Assembly: GCA_002343845.1 (NCBI GenBank)
Contig: DDSQ01000035.1
Coordinates: 10,195-20,480 of the forward strand
Direction: 5' to 3'
From: Planctomycetes bacterium UBA2386
GTDB taxonomy: Bacteria; Planctomycetota; UBA1135; UBA2386
Length of the DNA: 10,286 bases
Shown here: one piece after another, positions 1 through 8,200 of the stretch
Layout of the letters: each line of letters starts with the position of its first letter
Numbering within the stretch: position 1 is the stretch's first letter
The notes under the pieces: generated by a model
What the model saw: only the letters and a program-made list of their open reading frames with translations
The model's database searches: none
Told to the model about the DNA's origin: nothing
Program-made: the position numbers and the translations under genes

Positions 1-663
1 TGCATGGACGACGACGACCTGCGGCGGGGACGGCCGACCTGCCACAAGGTGCACGGCGAAGCGCTGGCGCTGCTCGCCGGCGACGCGCTGCTGACGCTCG
101 CTTTCGAGGGCGTGGCACTCGCCGGGCCGGCGGCGGTGCAGGCTCTCGCGCGCGGTGCCGGCAGCCTCGGCATGGTCGGCGGTCAGGTCGAGGACCTCGC
201 CGCGGAAGGCGATCCGCAGCACCACGACCTCGCGCGGCTGCAGTGGATCCACGACCACAAGACGGGGGCGCTGATCACCGCGTCGCTGCTGGTCGGCGCG
301 CACTGCGGAGCGGGGCCGGGTGGCGCCCCCGCGGCGGTGACCCGGCCGCTCGTGCGCTACGGCGACCTGCTCGGGCGGGCCTTCCAGATCGCCGACGACT
401 GCCTCGATCTGACCGGCAGTGCGGACGAACTCGGCAAGAACCCGCTCGCCGACGTGGCGCTCGGCAAGCTCACCTGGCCGGCCCTGATGGGGCTCGAACG
501 CAGCCTCGCCGCGGCCGCGGAAACCGCCGCCGCAGCGGGTGCTCTGGCGCCGGAGATCGTCGCGGCTGCGCGCGAGTTCCGGCCGGCGGCCGGGACGCTG
601 CTGGACGAGGCTGGTGTGCTGCTGCAAGATGCCGCACGGCAAGCCGTGCAGCGGCGTCGTTAA
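1..663 (+). CDS. ispA: Polyprenyl (farnesyl/geranylgeranyl) diphosphate synthase, 5'-truncated
   Basis: This cytoplasmic enzyme condenses isopentenyl diphosphate with allylic diphosphates to make C15-C20 (or longer) prenyl diphosphates for quinones, carotenoids or the undecaprenyl lipid carrier. The reading frame is open from base 1 (Cys-Met-Asp-Asp...), so the true start lies upstream. About 220 residues remain of a usual 290-300. The window opens inside the first Asp-rich motif: MDDDDLRRGRPTCHK is seen, while the leading Asp pair expected just before it is off the window. Counting from that Met, the segment HDHKTGALI is at 83-91 and the second Asp-rich motif DDCLD at 131-135 (bases 394-408). 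GKNPLADVALGKLTWPALMG follows at 144-163, matching the conserved C-terminal region. Residues just upstream of the first motif set chain length and are missing, so FPP and GGPP synthase cannot be told apart. It is followed 47 nt later by dxs, a common ispA-dxs pairing. Confidence 0.9.
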   Translation, partial: CMDDDDLRRGRPTCHKVHGEALALLAGDALLTLAFEGVALAGPAAVQALARGAGSLGMVGGQVEDLAAEGDPQHHDLARLQWIHDHKTGALITASLLVGAHCGAGPGGAPAAVTRPLVRYGDLLGRAFQIADDCLDLTGSADELGKNPLADVALGKLTWPALMGLERSLAAAAETAAAAGALAPEIVAAAREFRPAAGTLLDEAGVLLQDAARQAVQRRR

Positions 664-700
664 GACGGCGCGGCCGCTCGGCGACCGACCACGCCTGCGC

Positions 701-704
701 GGAG
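701..704 (+). promoter_or_regulatory. Ribosome binding site fixing the TTG start of dxs
   Basis: GGAG lies 6 nt before the TTG codon at 711-713. The frame is open far upstream (to 243) but that part overlaps the prenyl synthase gene. There is no in-frame ATG between the prenyl synthase stop and the conserved core of Dxs. This site therefore decides the start. Confidence 0.7.
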
Positions 705-710
705 CCCGAC

Positions 711-2660
711 TTGGAACCAACGCCGACGCCCCTGTTCGACCAGGTCGACAACCCCGACGACCTCAAGCGCATTCCCCGTGACCAGTTGCCAGCACTCTGC
801 GCCGAACTGCGCCGGGTGATCCTGGACACCGTCACGATCACCGGGGGGCACCTCGGTTCGGGCATGGGCGTGGTCGAGCTGACGGTCGCCCTGCACTACT
901 GCTTCGACTTCCGCGACGACCGCCTGGTCTGGGACGTCGGGCACCAGTGCTACCCGCACAAGCTGCTGACCGAACGCAAGGCGCGCTTCCATTCGCTGCG
1001 GCAGAAGGGCGGCCTGTCGGGGTTCTCGAACAAGTGGGAGTCGCCCTACGACGTCTACCTGATGGGGCACGCCGGCACGGCGGCCTCGGCGGCGCTCGGC
1101 ATCGCCATGGGCGACCGCATGCTCGGCAGGAAGCGCCACTCCGTGGCCGTCGTCGGCGACGCGGCGATGGGATGCGGTGTCGCGTTCGAGGCGCTGAACC
1201 ACGGCGGCTCGCTCGAGCAGGACCGGGTCCTCGTCATCCTCAACGACAACCGCTGGTCGATCGCGAAGACGGTCGGCGCGCTGAGCCGGCACCTCAACAA
1301 GCTGCGGTCGGGCACCTTCTACAACAAGGCGAAGGAAGCGCTGCACCATCTGATCCAGGCGATCCCGGTCGTCGGCACCACGCTCGACGAGAAGCTCGGC
1401 GACGCGGTCGACATGGTGAAGAACATGGTGGTGCCCGGCCACCTGTTCGAGGCGCTCGGCTTCCGCTACTTCGGGCCGATCGACGGCCACGACACCGCGG
1501 CGCTGCTCGAAGCGCTCGAAGCGGTGAAGAAGCTCGATGGCGTCGTGCTGCTGCACGTGCTGACCGAGAAGGGCAAGGGCGTGCCGGGCAGCGAAGACCG
1601 CTACGACCGCGCGCACGCGGCCAAGCCGCAGCCGAAGAAGAAGCCCGAGAAGGTGCCGGTCGAGCCGTGCGTGCTGCAGCCGGTCGTGCCGCTGCAGAAG
1701 CCCGGCCGCTCGTGGACCGAGTGGTTCGGCGACAGCATGCAGCGTCTCGCCGAGTCGGACCCGCGCCTGGTCGCGATCACGGCGGCGATGCCGGACGGCA
1801 CCGGGCTGATGGAGTTCCGCGACAAGTTCCCCGAGCGGTTCCTCGACGCCGGCATCGCCGAGCAGCATGCCGTGGCGCTCGCGTCCGGGCTGGCGACGGC
1901 GGGCATGCGGCCGATCGCGGCGATCTACTCGACGTTCCTGCAGCGCGGCTACGACCAGGTGTTCCAGGAAGTGATCCTGCAGCGGCTGCCGGTCGTGTTC
2001 GCGATGGACCGCGCCGGGCTCGTCGGCGAGGACGGCGCCACGCACAACGGGCTCTACGACATCGCCTACCTGCGCTGCATGCCGGGCATCGTGCTGATGT
2101 CGCCGAAGGACGGCCCCGAACTGCACGAGATGCTGCAGTTCGCGTTGACGCTGCCGGGGCCGAGCGGCATCCGCTACGCGCGCGGCAACGCGCCGACCGC
2201 GAACGAACTGCCGGGCTGGCACGGCCGGCACCAGCCCGTGCAACTCGGGCGCATGGAGATCCTGCGCGAAGGCAGCGACGGTGCTGTGCTCGCGTATGGG
2301 CACATGGTGCAGACCGCGCTCGAGGCGGCCGCACTGCTCGAGAAGCGCGGCCTGCGCATCGAGGTCGTCAACGCCCGGTTCTGCAAGCCGCTCGACCGCG
2401 AAGGCGTGCTCGCGCTGTGCGACCGGCACGACCGCGTCGTCACGCTCGAGGACCACAGCCAGCTCGGTGGTTTCGGGGGCGCTGTGCTCGAGTGCCTCGC
2501 CGCACACGGGCCGGTGCGGGCGCAGGTGCAGGTCATGGGCGTTCCCGACGACATCCTCGAGCACATGAGTCGCGCGCAGATCGTCGAACACTGCGGGTTG
2601 ATGCCGCAGCACGTCGCCGAGCGGTTCCTCGCCGACAAGCCGAGTCACGTCGCGCGGTGA
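711..2660 (+). CDS. dxs: 1-deoxy-D-xylulose-5-phosphate synthase
   Basis: Thiamine-diphosphate enzyme that condenses pyruvate and glyceraldehyde-3-phosphate to DXP, the first step of the MEP isoprenoid pathway, in the cytoplasm. With the TTG start the protein has 649 residues, near the family's 620-640. Seen in order: GGHLGSG (45-51, with His47), DVGHQCYPHK (75-84), GHAGTA (119-124), GDAAM (149-153), NDN (178-180), GPIDGHD (255-261), AEQH (383-386, with catalytic-type Glu384), YSTFLQR (406-412), DRAG (433-436), DGATH (441-445) and YARGN (489-493). The C-terminal transketolase-like domain is complete. The cofactor motif reads GDA rather than the usual GDG, and the phosphate-side motif reads GHAGT rather than GHSST; I recall similar variants in planctomycete Dxs. 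A Lys/Pro-rich linker at about 304-318 joins the two catalytic halves. It sits in an operon with the upstream prenyl synthase and with nadK, which starts 7 nt after the stop. Confidence 0.95.
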   Translation: MEPTPTPLFDQVDNPDDLKRIPRDQLPALCAELRRVILDTVTITGGHLGSGMGVVELTVALHYCFDFRDDRLVWDVGHQCYPHKLLTERKARFHSLRQKGGLSGFSNKWESPYDVYLMGHAGTAASAALGIAMGDRMLGRKRHSVAVVGDAAMGCGVAFEALNHGGSLEQDRVLVILNDNRWSIAKTVGALSRHLNKLRSGTFYNKAKEALHHLIQAIPVVGTTLDEKLGDAVDMVKNMVVPGHLFEALGFRYFGPIDGHDTAALLEALEAVKKLDGVVLLHVLTEKGKGVPGSEDRYDRAHAAKPQPKKKPEKVPVEPCVLQPVVPLQKPGRSWTEWFGDSMQRLAESDPRLVAITAAMPDGTGLMEFRDKFPERFLDAGIAEQHAVALASGLATAGMRPIAAIYSTFLQRGYDQVFQEVILQRLPVVFAMDRAGLVGEDGATHNGLYDIAYLRCMPGIVLMSPKDGPELHEMLQFALTLPGPSGIRYARGNAPTANELPGWHGRHQPVQLGRMEILREGSDGAVLAYGHMVQTALEAAALLEKRGLRIEVVNARFCKPLDREGVLALCDRHDRVVTLEDHSQLGGFGGAVLECLAAHGPVRAQVQVMGVPDDILEHMSRAQIVEHCGLMPQHVAERFLADKPSHVAR

Positions 2661-2667
2661 GGGGTCG

Positions 2668-3531
2668 ATGACAAGGCAAGCCGGCAAACGGTTGCTGCTC
2701 GTCGGCGATGAACGCAAGGGCGGCAGCAAGGCGCTGATCCAGCACCACGCCACCTGGTTGTCCGGCCGCGGCTGCGAGATCGAGATCGTGATGGATCGCG
2801 ACAGCTCGCTCGAGGATCGGACCGCCGACGCCGTCGTGGTGTGGGGCGGTGACGGGTCGCTGCTGGCGGCCGCCCGGCGCATGGGACAGAACCAGCGGCC
2901 GACGCTCGGCATCAACCGCGGGCGGCTGGGGTTCCTGACCTCGTTCGAGTACGAACACACGCAGCAAGCGCTCGACATGCTGCTGGCCGACGAGCTGCAC
3001 GAAGAGCCGAGGCTGATGTACTGGTGCTCGATGGTCGGCCTCGACGGGACTGCGACGCCGCCCGTGCTCGGCCTCAACGACGTGGTCGTCAGTCGCGCCG
3101 CGGTGGGCGGCATGATCACGGTGCGTGCGTTCCGCGGCAGCGGCGAACTCGCGACCTACCGCGGCGACGGACTGATCGTCGCGACCGCGCTCGGCTCGAC
3201 GGCGTACTCGATGGCCGCCGGCGGCCCGGTGTTGGCGCCGGACCTCGATGCGCTGGTGTTGACGCCGCTCGCGTCGCACACGTTGAGTGCACGGCCGCTC
3301 GTACTGCCGGTCGCCAGCGGCATCGAGATCGAAGTCGTCGAGACCGGCAGCAAGAAGTACGCGTACGCGCAGATCGACGGCCAGGTGCAGCTGCAGGTGC
3401 CGGTCGGCGGCCGCATCGTGCTGAAGCCGGCCAGCGTGCGCTTCCGCCACCTGGGGCTCGGGCCGTCGCACTTCTTCCAGGTGATGCACGGCAAGTTCGG
3501 CTTCACCGGCGCCTTGCGCCACCGCGGCTGA
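2668..3531 (+). CDS. nadK: NAD kinase
   Basis: Cytoplasmic ATP-dependent (or polyphosphate-dependent) NAD kinase that makes NADP+, 287 residues, a normal length. Visible hallmarks: VVWGGDGSLL with the GGDG motif at 60-63, GINRGRLGFLT at 81-91, LND at 136-138 (the position of the usual NE/D motif), GDGLIVAT at 166-173, GSTAYSMAAGGP at 176-187, HTLSARP at 204-210 and DGQ at 238-240. The ATG at 2668 is preceded by GAGGGG (2659-2664), which overlaps the dxs stop codon, so translation is probably coupled. In many bacteria the ispA-dxs region continues through tlyA to nadK and recN; here tlyA is absent between dxs and nadK. NADPH is used by the next MEP enzyme, DXP reductoisomerase. The gene ends 9 nt from the stop of the convergent lipoprotein gene. 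Confidence 0.94.
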   Translation: MTRQAGKRLLLVGDERKGGSKALIQHHATWLSGRGCEIEIVMDRDSSLEDRTADAVVVWGGDGSLLAAARRMGQNQRPTLGINRGRLGFLTSFEYEHTQQALDMLLADELHEEPRLMYWCSMVGLDGTATPPVLGLNDVVVSRAAVGGMITVRAFRGSGELATYRGDGLIVATALGSTAYSMAAGGPVLAPDLDALVLTPLASHTLSARPLVLPVASGIEIEVVETGSKKYAYAQIDGQVQLQVPVGGRIVLKPASVRFRHLGLGPSHFFQVMHGKFGFTGALRHRG

Positions 3532-3550
3532 ACGCGGCCGTCAGCGCGCG
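3523..3550. terminator. GC-rich inverted repeat across two convergent stop codons
   Basis: CGCGGCTGA (3523-3531) pairs with TCAGC-G-CGCG (3541-3550), giving nine base pairs with one bulged G at 3546 and a 9-nt loop (3532-3540). The nadK stop (3529-3531) and the stop of the opposing gene (3541-3543 on the minus strand) both lie in the stem. There is no T-run on either side, so this is not a textbook intrinsic terminator. It could slow polymerase arriving from either direction or protect 3' ends. It could also be chance in very GC-rich DNA. Confidence 0.35.
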
Positions 3551-5031
3551 AGGATCGCCGGTTCGCTGGCGATGCCGGTGCGCGACACCGCGGTCAACGC
3601 CACGGCCTTGGCTTCCGGCGGGACGTCGCACGCGCCGCTGCCGGCGCCGACGATCGCTTGCGTGCGCCAGCCGTTCGCCGCGCGAACCTGCACGACGACG
3701 AAGCGTGCCGCCGGTGTCGCCGTCCACGCGACGCCGCGGTCGCGCCAGGTGCCGCGAGGGGCTGGCGGCGTCGTGCCGTCGAGCCACGGCATCGCGGGCG
3801 CCACGGCGCGTTCGGTGTAGACGCGATCGCGCAGGGCGCCGCCGACGTGCGGCGCGTCGCTGCGCAGCGCCTTGAAGCTGAAGTGCACATGGCCCGGCGC
3901 CCGATCGGCGGCGCGGATCAGCGCGATCTGCTCAGCCAGCTCGTCAGGGCGCCAGTTCTTGGCGTTCGCGAGCGCCCGGCCCGGGTTGATGCCCGGCCAC
4001 AGGTGCCGCCGTCGTGGATTCTGGGTGTGCCACCACGAGAGCAGCGTGCCGAAGGCCTGGGGCTTCTGGTCGATCGGCCAGTAGAGCTGCGGCGTCAGGT
4101 AGTCGAGCCAGCCTTCGCGCATCCACTTCGGCACGTCGGCGGCGAGTTGTTCGTACTGGTCGATGCCGGCCTGGATGCCCGCGGGCACGCCTGGCCGCGC
4201 GATGCCGAACGGGCTGATGCCGACCGCGACCCAGGACTTCTCGGCGCGGACCAGGTCGTGCAGACGCCGCACGTAGTCGTCGATGTTGGCGCGTCGCCAG
4301 TCGCTGCGTCCGAGCGTGCCGCCGCCGGCGCGGTACTTCGCGAAGCTCGCGTTGTCGGGGAACGCCTGCTTGCCCTCGGGGTACGGGTAGAAGTAGTCGT
4401 CGAGGTGCACGCCATCGACGTCGTAGCGGCGCACGACGTCCTGCACCGTGGCGAGCGACCACTTGACCGCGAGCGGTTCGCCCGGGTCCATCCACTGGTA
4501 CTTGCCGTACTGCACGCACAGTCGCGCGGCGCGCTGCGTGACGTGGCTGCTGTGCGCAGCGCCCTTCGCGGCGGGGTGCCAGGCGCGGAACGGATTGAAC
4601 CACGCGTGCAGTTGCAGGCCGGCGGCGTGGCTGCGCTCGATGACGTATGCGAGCGGATCGAAGTCGCCGTCGGGAGCCTTGCCCTGCTGGCCGGTGAGCC
4701 ACTCCGACCACGGCTCGAGCGGCGAGGCGTAGAACGCGTCGGCAGCGGGGCGAACCTGGAACACCAGCGCGTTCAGCCCGAGCTGCACGGCCCGCGCGAC
4801 GATGGCGTCGATCTCGGCGCGCAGCGTCGCAGTCGGCAAGCCCGGTCGGCTCGGGAAGTCGATGTTGTCGACGGTCGCGACCCAAGCGCCGCGGAACTCG
4901 CGCGCGATGGCCGGTGGGGCGTTGCCGGACGCTGCGCGCCTCGCGGCGGAGGACGCTTCGGGAGTTCCCTGGGCCGTGCAGGCGGCGAGGACGGAGATGG
5001 CGGCGAGCAGCGGGTGGCGGAGGCTCGGCAT
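3541..5031 (-). CDS. GHL10-family (DUF187) glycosyl-hydrolase-like lipoprotein, DigH/YngK-type
   Basis: Probable envelope lipoprotein of 496 residues with a TIM-barrel domain of the glycosyl-hydrolase-like GHL10 family. E. coli DigH (YddW), an outer-membrane lipoprotein that cleaves denuded peptidoglycan glycans, belongs to this family. From the chosen start: a short signal MPSLRHPLLAAISVLAAC with an LAAC lipobox (Cys18), then a low-complexity Ala/Ser linker. The barrel begins at GAWVATVDNIDFPS (48-61). It continues with QVRPAADAFY (92-101), HAWFNPFRAW (142-151), DGVHLDDYFYPYPEG (206-220, carrying the conserved acidic pair), GISPFGIARPG (271-281) and WLDYLTPQLYW (308-318). Residues about 410-496 look like a beta-sandwich tail. 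The start at 5031 gives a proper lipoprotein signal and has GGGG 7 nt upstream. In-frame ATGs at 5049 and 5160 would add a second hydrophobic stretch and seem less likely. It is transcribed divergently from a Tol-like cluster. Substrate is inferred, not shown. Confidence 0.9.
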   Translation of the reverse strand: MPSLRHPLLAAISVLAACTAQGTPEASSAARRAASGNAPPAIAREFRGAWVATVDNIDFPSRPGLPTATLRAEIDAIVARAVQLGLNALVFQVRPAADAFYASPLEPWSEWLTGQQGKAPDGDFDPLAYVIERSHAAGLQLHAWFNPFRAWHPAAKGAAHSSHVTQRAARLCVQYGKYQWMDPGEPLAVKWSLATVQDVVRRYDVDGVHLDDYFYPYPEGKQAFPDNASFAKYRAGGGTLGRSDWRRANIDDYVRRLHDLVRAEKSWVAVGISPFGIARPGVPAGIQAGIDQYEQLAADVPKWMREGWLDYLTPQLYWPIDQKPQAFGTLLSWWHTQNPRRRHLWPGINPGRALANAKNWRPDELAEQIALIRAADRAPGHVHFSFKALRSDAPHVGGALRDRVYTERAVAPAMPWLDGTTPPAPRGTWRDRGVAWTATPAARFVVVQVRAANGWRTQAIVGAGSGACDVPPEAKAVALTAVSRTGIASEPAILAR

Positions 5032-5224
5032 GGAAAGGCCCCATATCATGACGAGTTGCGCACCCGCGGCCAGCACGAGCCCGAGGGCGGCAGAGGGGAG
5101 TGCTCCGGGCTTCCCGCCCTGGCGCCGCGCGTCGATGCGCGAGCGGGATGCGGAGGCCACGAGCAGCGGCTACGGTGCGCCCCCCGCGCCCGAATAGTCG
5201 CCAGCGCGGACCGAAGCCACCAAG
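5032..5224. promoter_or_regulatory. Divergent intergenic region (193 nt)
   Basis: This is the longest gene-free stretch and lies between two divergently transcribed genes, so promoters for both are expected here. It is very GC-rich and I see no convincing -35/-10 pair. A weak CATGAT on the minus strand (complement of 5045-5050) is too close to the lipoprotein start to be persuasive. Only a weak GAAG (5213-5216) precedes the plus-strand ATG at 5225. The minus-strand reading frame of the lipoprotein is open through 5160. Confidence 0.4.
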
Positions 5225-8200
5225 ATGTCTCGCGCGCTCGCCACCGCCCTGCTCGTGCTCGCCGCCCTGCCCGCCCAGAACGACGGACCGCCGCGAGCAT
5301 TCCAAGTTGCCGTCGGTCTGCAGCAGCGCGGCCTGCACGAGGAAGCGGCCAAGCAGTTCGAGGAGTTCCTGCAGCGCGAGAAGGGCCATCCGCTGGCCGC
5401 CGAGGCGCACTACCGACTCGGTCTTGCCCGTCTCGAGACCGGCCGCAACGACCGCGCGATCGAGTCGCTGCAGATGGCCCTGACCGTCGGCGGCCCCGGT
5501 TTCGCCCTGCGCGCCGAGTGCCGTTATCGGCTGGGCGGACTGTTCGAGGCGGCGAGGGACCACGCGCGGGCCGTCGAGCAGTTCGCGCAGTTGGCGAAGG
5601 ACGTGGCTGCCGATCACTACCTGCTCGCGGCGGCGCGTTATGCCGAAGGCGAGGCGCTGCGCGAACTCGGCAAGGACGATCTGGCGGCAGGCGCGTTCGC
5701 AGCCGCGGCCGACGCGGCGACCGGCGAACGGGCGAGCTTCCGGTTCCCGGCGCTGTACCAGCTCGGATTCGCGCAACTGCGGCAGCAGCAGTTGGGCGAC
5801 GCGGCCGCGACGTTCGCGCTCGCGGCGACGGCGGCGCCCGACGACAACGGCAAGGGCGAGTGCAATTACCTCGGCGGCGACGCGCTGCTGCGCCTCGGCG
5901 AGTTCGACGCGGCCGAGCGAGTGTTCCAGCGCGCGGTGAAGCTCGGCGGCGACTTTGCCGACGACGCGGCGCACGCGCTGCCGTGGGTCGCCCTCGGCCG
6001 CGGCGACCGGCGCGCGGCGGCGGCGGGGTTCGCGGCGGCGGTCACGACCTTCCCCGATGCGCCGCAGGCGGCGTCGTCGCGGCTCGAGCACGGCCGCGCG
6101 CTGTACCAGGACGGCAAGCCGGCAGAGGCGGCGCCGATCCTGCAGCCGCTGCTGGCCGAAGGCGTCGCCGCTGCCGTGCAGCAACAGGCGCGCGAACTGC
6201 TCGGGCTGTGCGCGTTGGCGACCGGTGCCGGCGGCGAAGCGATCGCGGCGCTGCAGCAAGCCCTGGCGGTGGCACCAGCGGCGGAGCGGCCGCGGCTGTC
6301 GTTCGCCCTCGGCGAGGCGCACGCCCAGCAAGAGCAGTGGGCGGAGGCGGCGAAGGCCTACGACGGCGTGCCCGCCGATGCGCCCGGCGAACTGCGCGGC
6401 GATGCGCTCTACGGCGCGTGCTTCGCGTTGCACTCGCTCGGGCAGCACGAGGCTTCGATCGCGCGCGCCGACGCCGTGTTGTCGCTGCAGCCGCCGCATC
6501 GCCTCGCCACGCATGCCGCCCTCGCGCGCGCCGAGAACCGGTTCGCGATGCAGCAGTACGCCGCGGCCGAGAAGGACTACGCGCCGCTCGCCGAGGACGG
6601 CGCGCACCGTGCGACCGCCGGCTGGAAGCTCGCCTGGTGCCGCTATCTGCAACAGGATGCGGCCGGGGCGGCGAAGCGCTTCGCGGCGATCGCGGCGGAT
6701 GCGCAGTCGCCGCACGCCGAGGAGGCGTTGGCGATGCAGGCGCTGGCGGAACTCGAGAGCGGTTCGCTGCCGGCGGCGCTGGCGAGCGCGGACCGGTACC
6801 GCGCCCGCTACCGCGAGGGCGCGTTCCTGGATCGCACCGAACGCGTGGCGGCGCGCGTGCTGCGGCAGAACGGCGACCTCGCCGGCGCGGAGCAACGCCT
6901 GACCCGGGCTGCCGCGGTGGCGCAGGCGCGTGGCGGGGCGCAGGCCGCGACGGGCGACCTCGTCGAGCAGGCCGAACTGCTCTACCAGCGCGGCGACTTC
7001 AAAGCGGCCGACGCCGCCTTTGCGCAGCTCGAGCGCCATCCCGACGCCACCGGCGCCCGCGCGCTCGCCGGGCGCGCGTGGTGCGCGTTCGAACTCGGTG
7101 ACGACGACGCCTGCAGCAAGGCGCTCGCGGCGGCGAAGGCGCACGGGGCGGCGGTGGCCGAACTGCCGGGCCTGCTCGAACTCGAATCGGCGCTGCACCA
7201 CCGCCGCGAGGACTGGCCGGCGGCGATCGCGACGGCGAAGGGCTTCCTGCGGCAGTTCGCCGCGCACGGCAAGGCGCCGGCGATGCGGTACGCGCTCGGG
7301 ATTGCCGAAGCGCGCAGCGGCGACGCCAAGTCGGCGAGCGCCACGCTCGGGGCGCTCGTCAAGGACGGCGGCTACGAACGGCCTGACCGCTTGCAGTACG
7401 AACTGGCGCTGGCCTGCCGCAAGGTGGGCGACGAAGCCGGTGCCCTGGCGGCGTTCCAGCAGTCGGCCGACTCGGCCGACGTCGAGATCGCGGGCGACAG
7501 CCGGCATCAGCTCGGCCTGCACGCGTTGGCGCAGAAGGACCTGGTCGCGGCGCGGCGGTGGCTCGGTTCGGTCGAAGGCACTGCGCGTCCTCACGCGTGG
7601 TACCGGCTCGCGTTCGCCGAGTTCGAAGCCGCCGGCAGCGACCGGCAGCAACTCGCTGCTGCACGCGAACGGTTCGTCCAGGTCGCGGCCGCTGGCAGCG
7701 GCGAGTTGGTCGGCGAGGCGCGCTACTTCGTCGCCGAGTGCTGCGTGCGGCTCGACGACGACACGGGGGCCATCGCGGCGACCCGGGAGTTGGTGAAGGC
7801 GGAGCCAGCGCACCCGCGCGCCGCGGCGGCCCGGCTGCTGCTCGGCGAGTGCGCGTTGCGCCAACGGCAGCCCGACGTCGTGGTGGAGGCGCTCGAGCCG
7901 TTCCTGCGTGGCGAGGGCCAGGCCCGCGCCGATCTCGCCCGCGCCAACCTCTGGCTCGGCCGGGCCCGCGTGTTGCGCAAGGAGTACGACCAGGCCGAGG
8001 CCTGCCTGCTGCGAACGACCGAACTCAGCGACGGTCCGCTCGGCGCCGAGGCGCAGTTCCGGCTCGGCGAGAGCCGCGAGGCGCGTGGGGAACTGCGCGG
8101 TGCGGCCGACGCCTACGTGCAGCTGCCGATCCTCTACGCGCACGCCGAGTGGGTCCGTCGCGGCCTCCTGCACGCCGGGCTCGTCTACGAGCGCCTGCAG

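Noticed and set aside
243..710. Longer N-terminus for Dxs
   Set aside because: The frame is open but overlaps the prenyl synthase gene and encodes Arg/Ala-rich sequence unlike any Dxs. The TTG at 711 has a good ribosome binding site and gives a normal length.
660..3119. An 819-codon minus-strand frame opposite dxs and nadK
   Set aside because: It lies opposite dxs and nadK, both with clear motifs. Its composition (His, Arg, Val, Gln-rich) is that of a shadow frame and no family is recognisable.
5045..5050. CATGAT as a -10 box for the lipoprotein gene
   Set aside because: It matches the consensus only partly, has no credible -35 element, and lies too close to the chosen start codon.
3658..7101. 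A 1147-codon plus-strand frame
   Set aside because: It crosses the complement of the lipoprotein gene and an off-frame of the TPR gene, ignores gene boundaries, and is strongly Arg-rich in its second half. Shadow frame.
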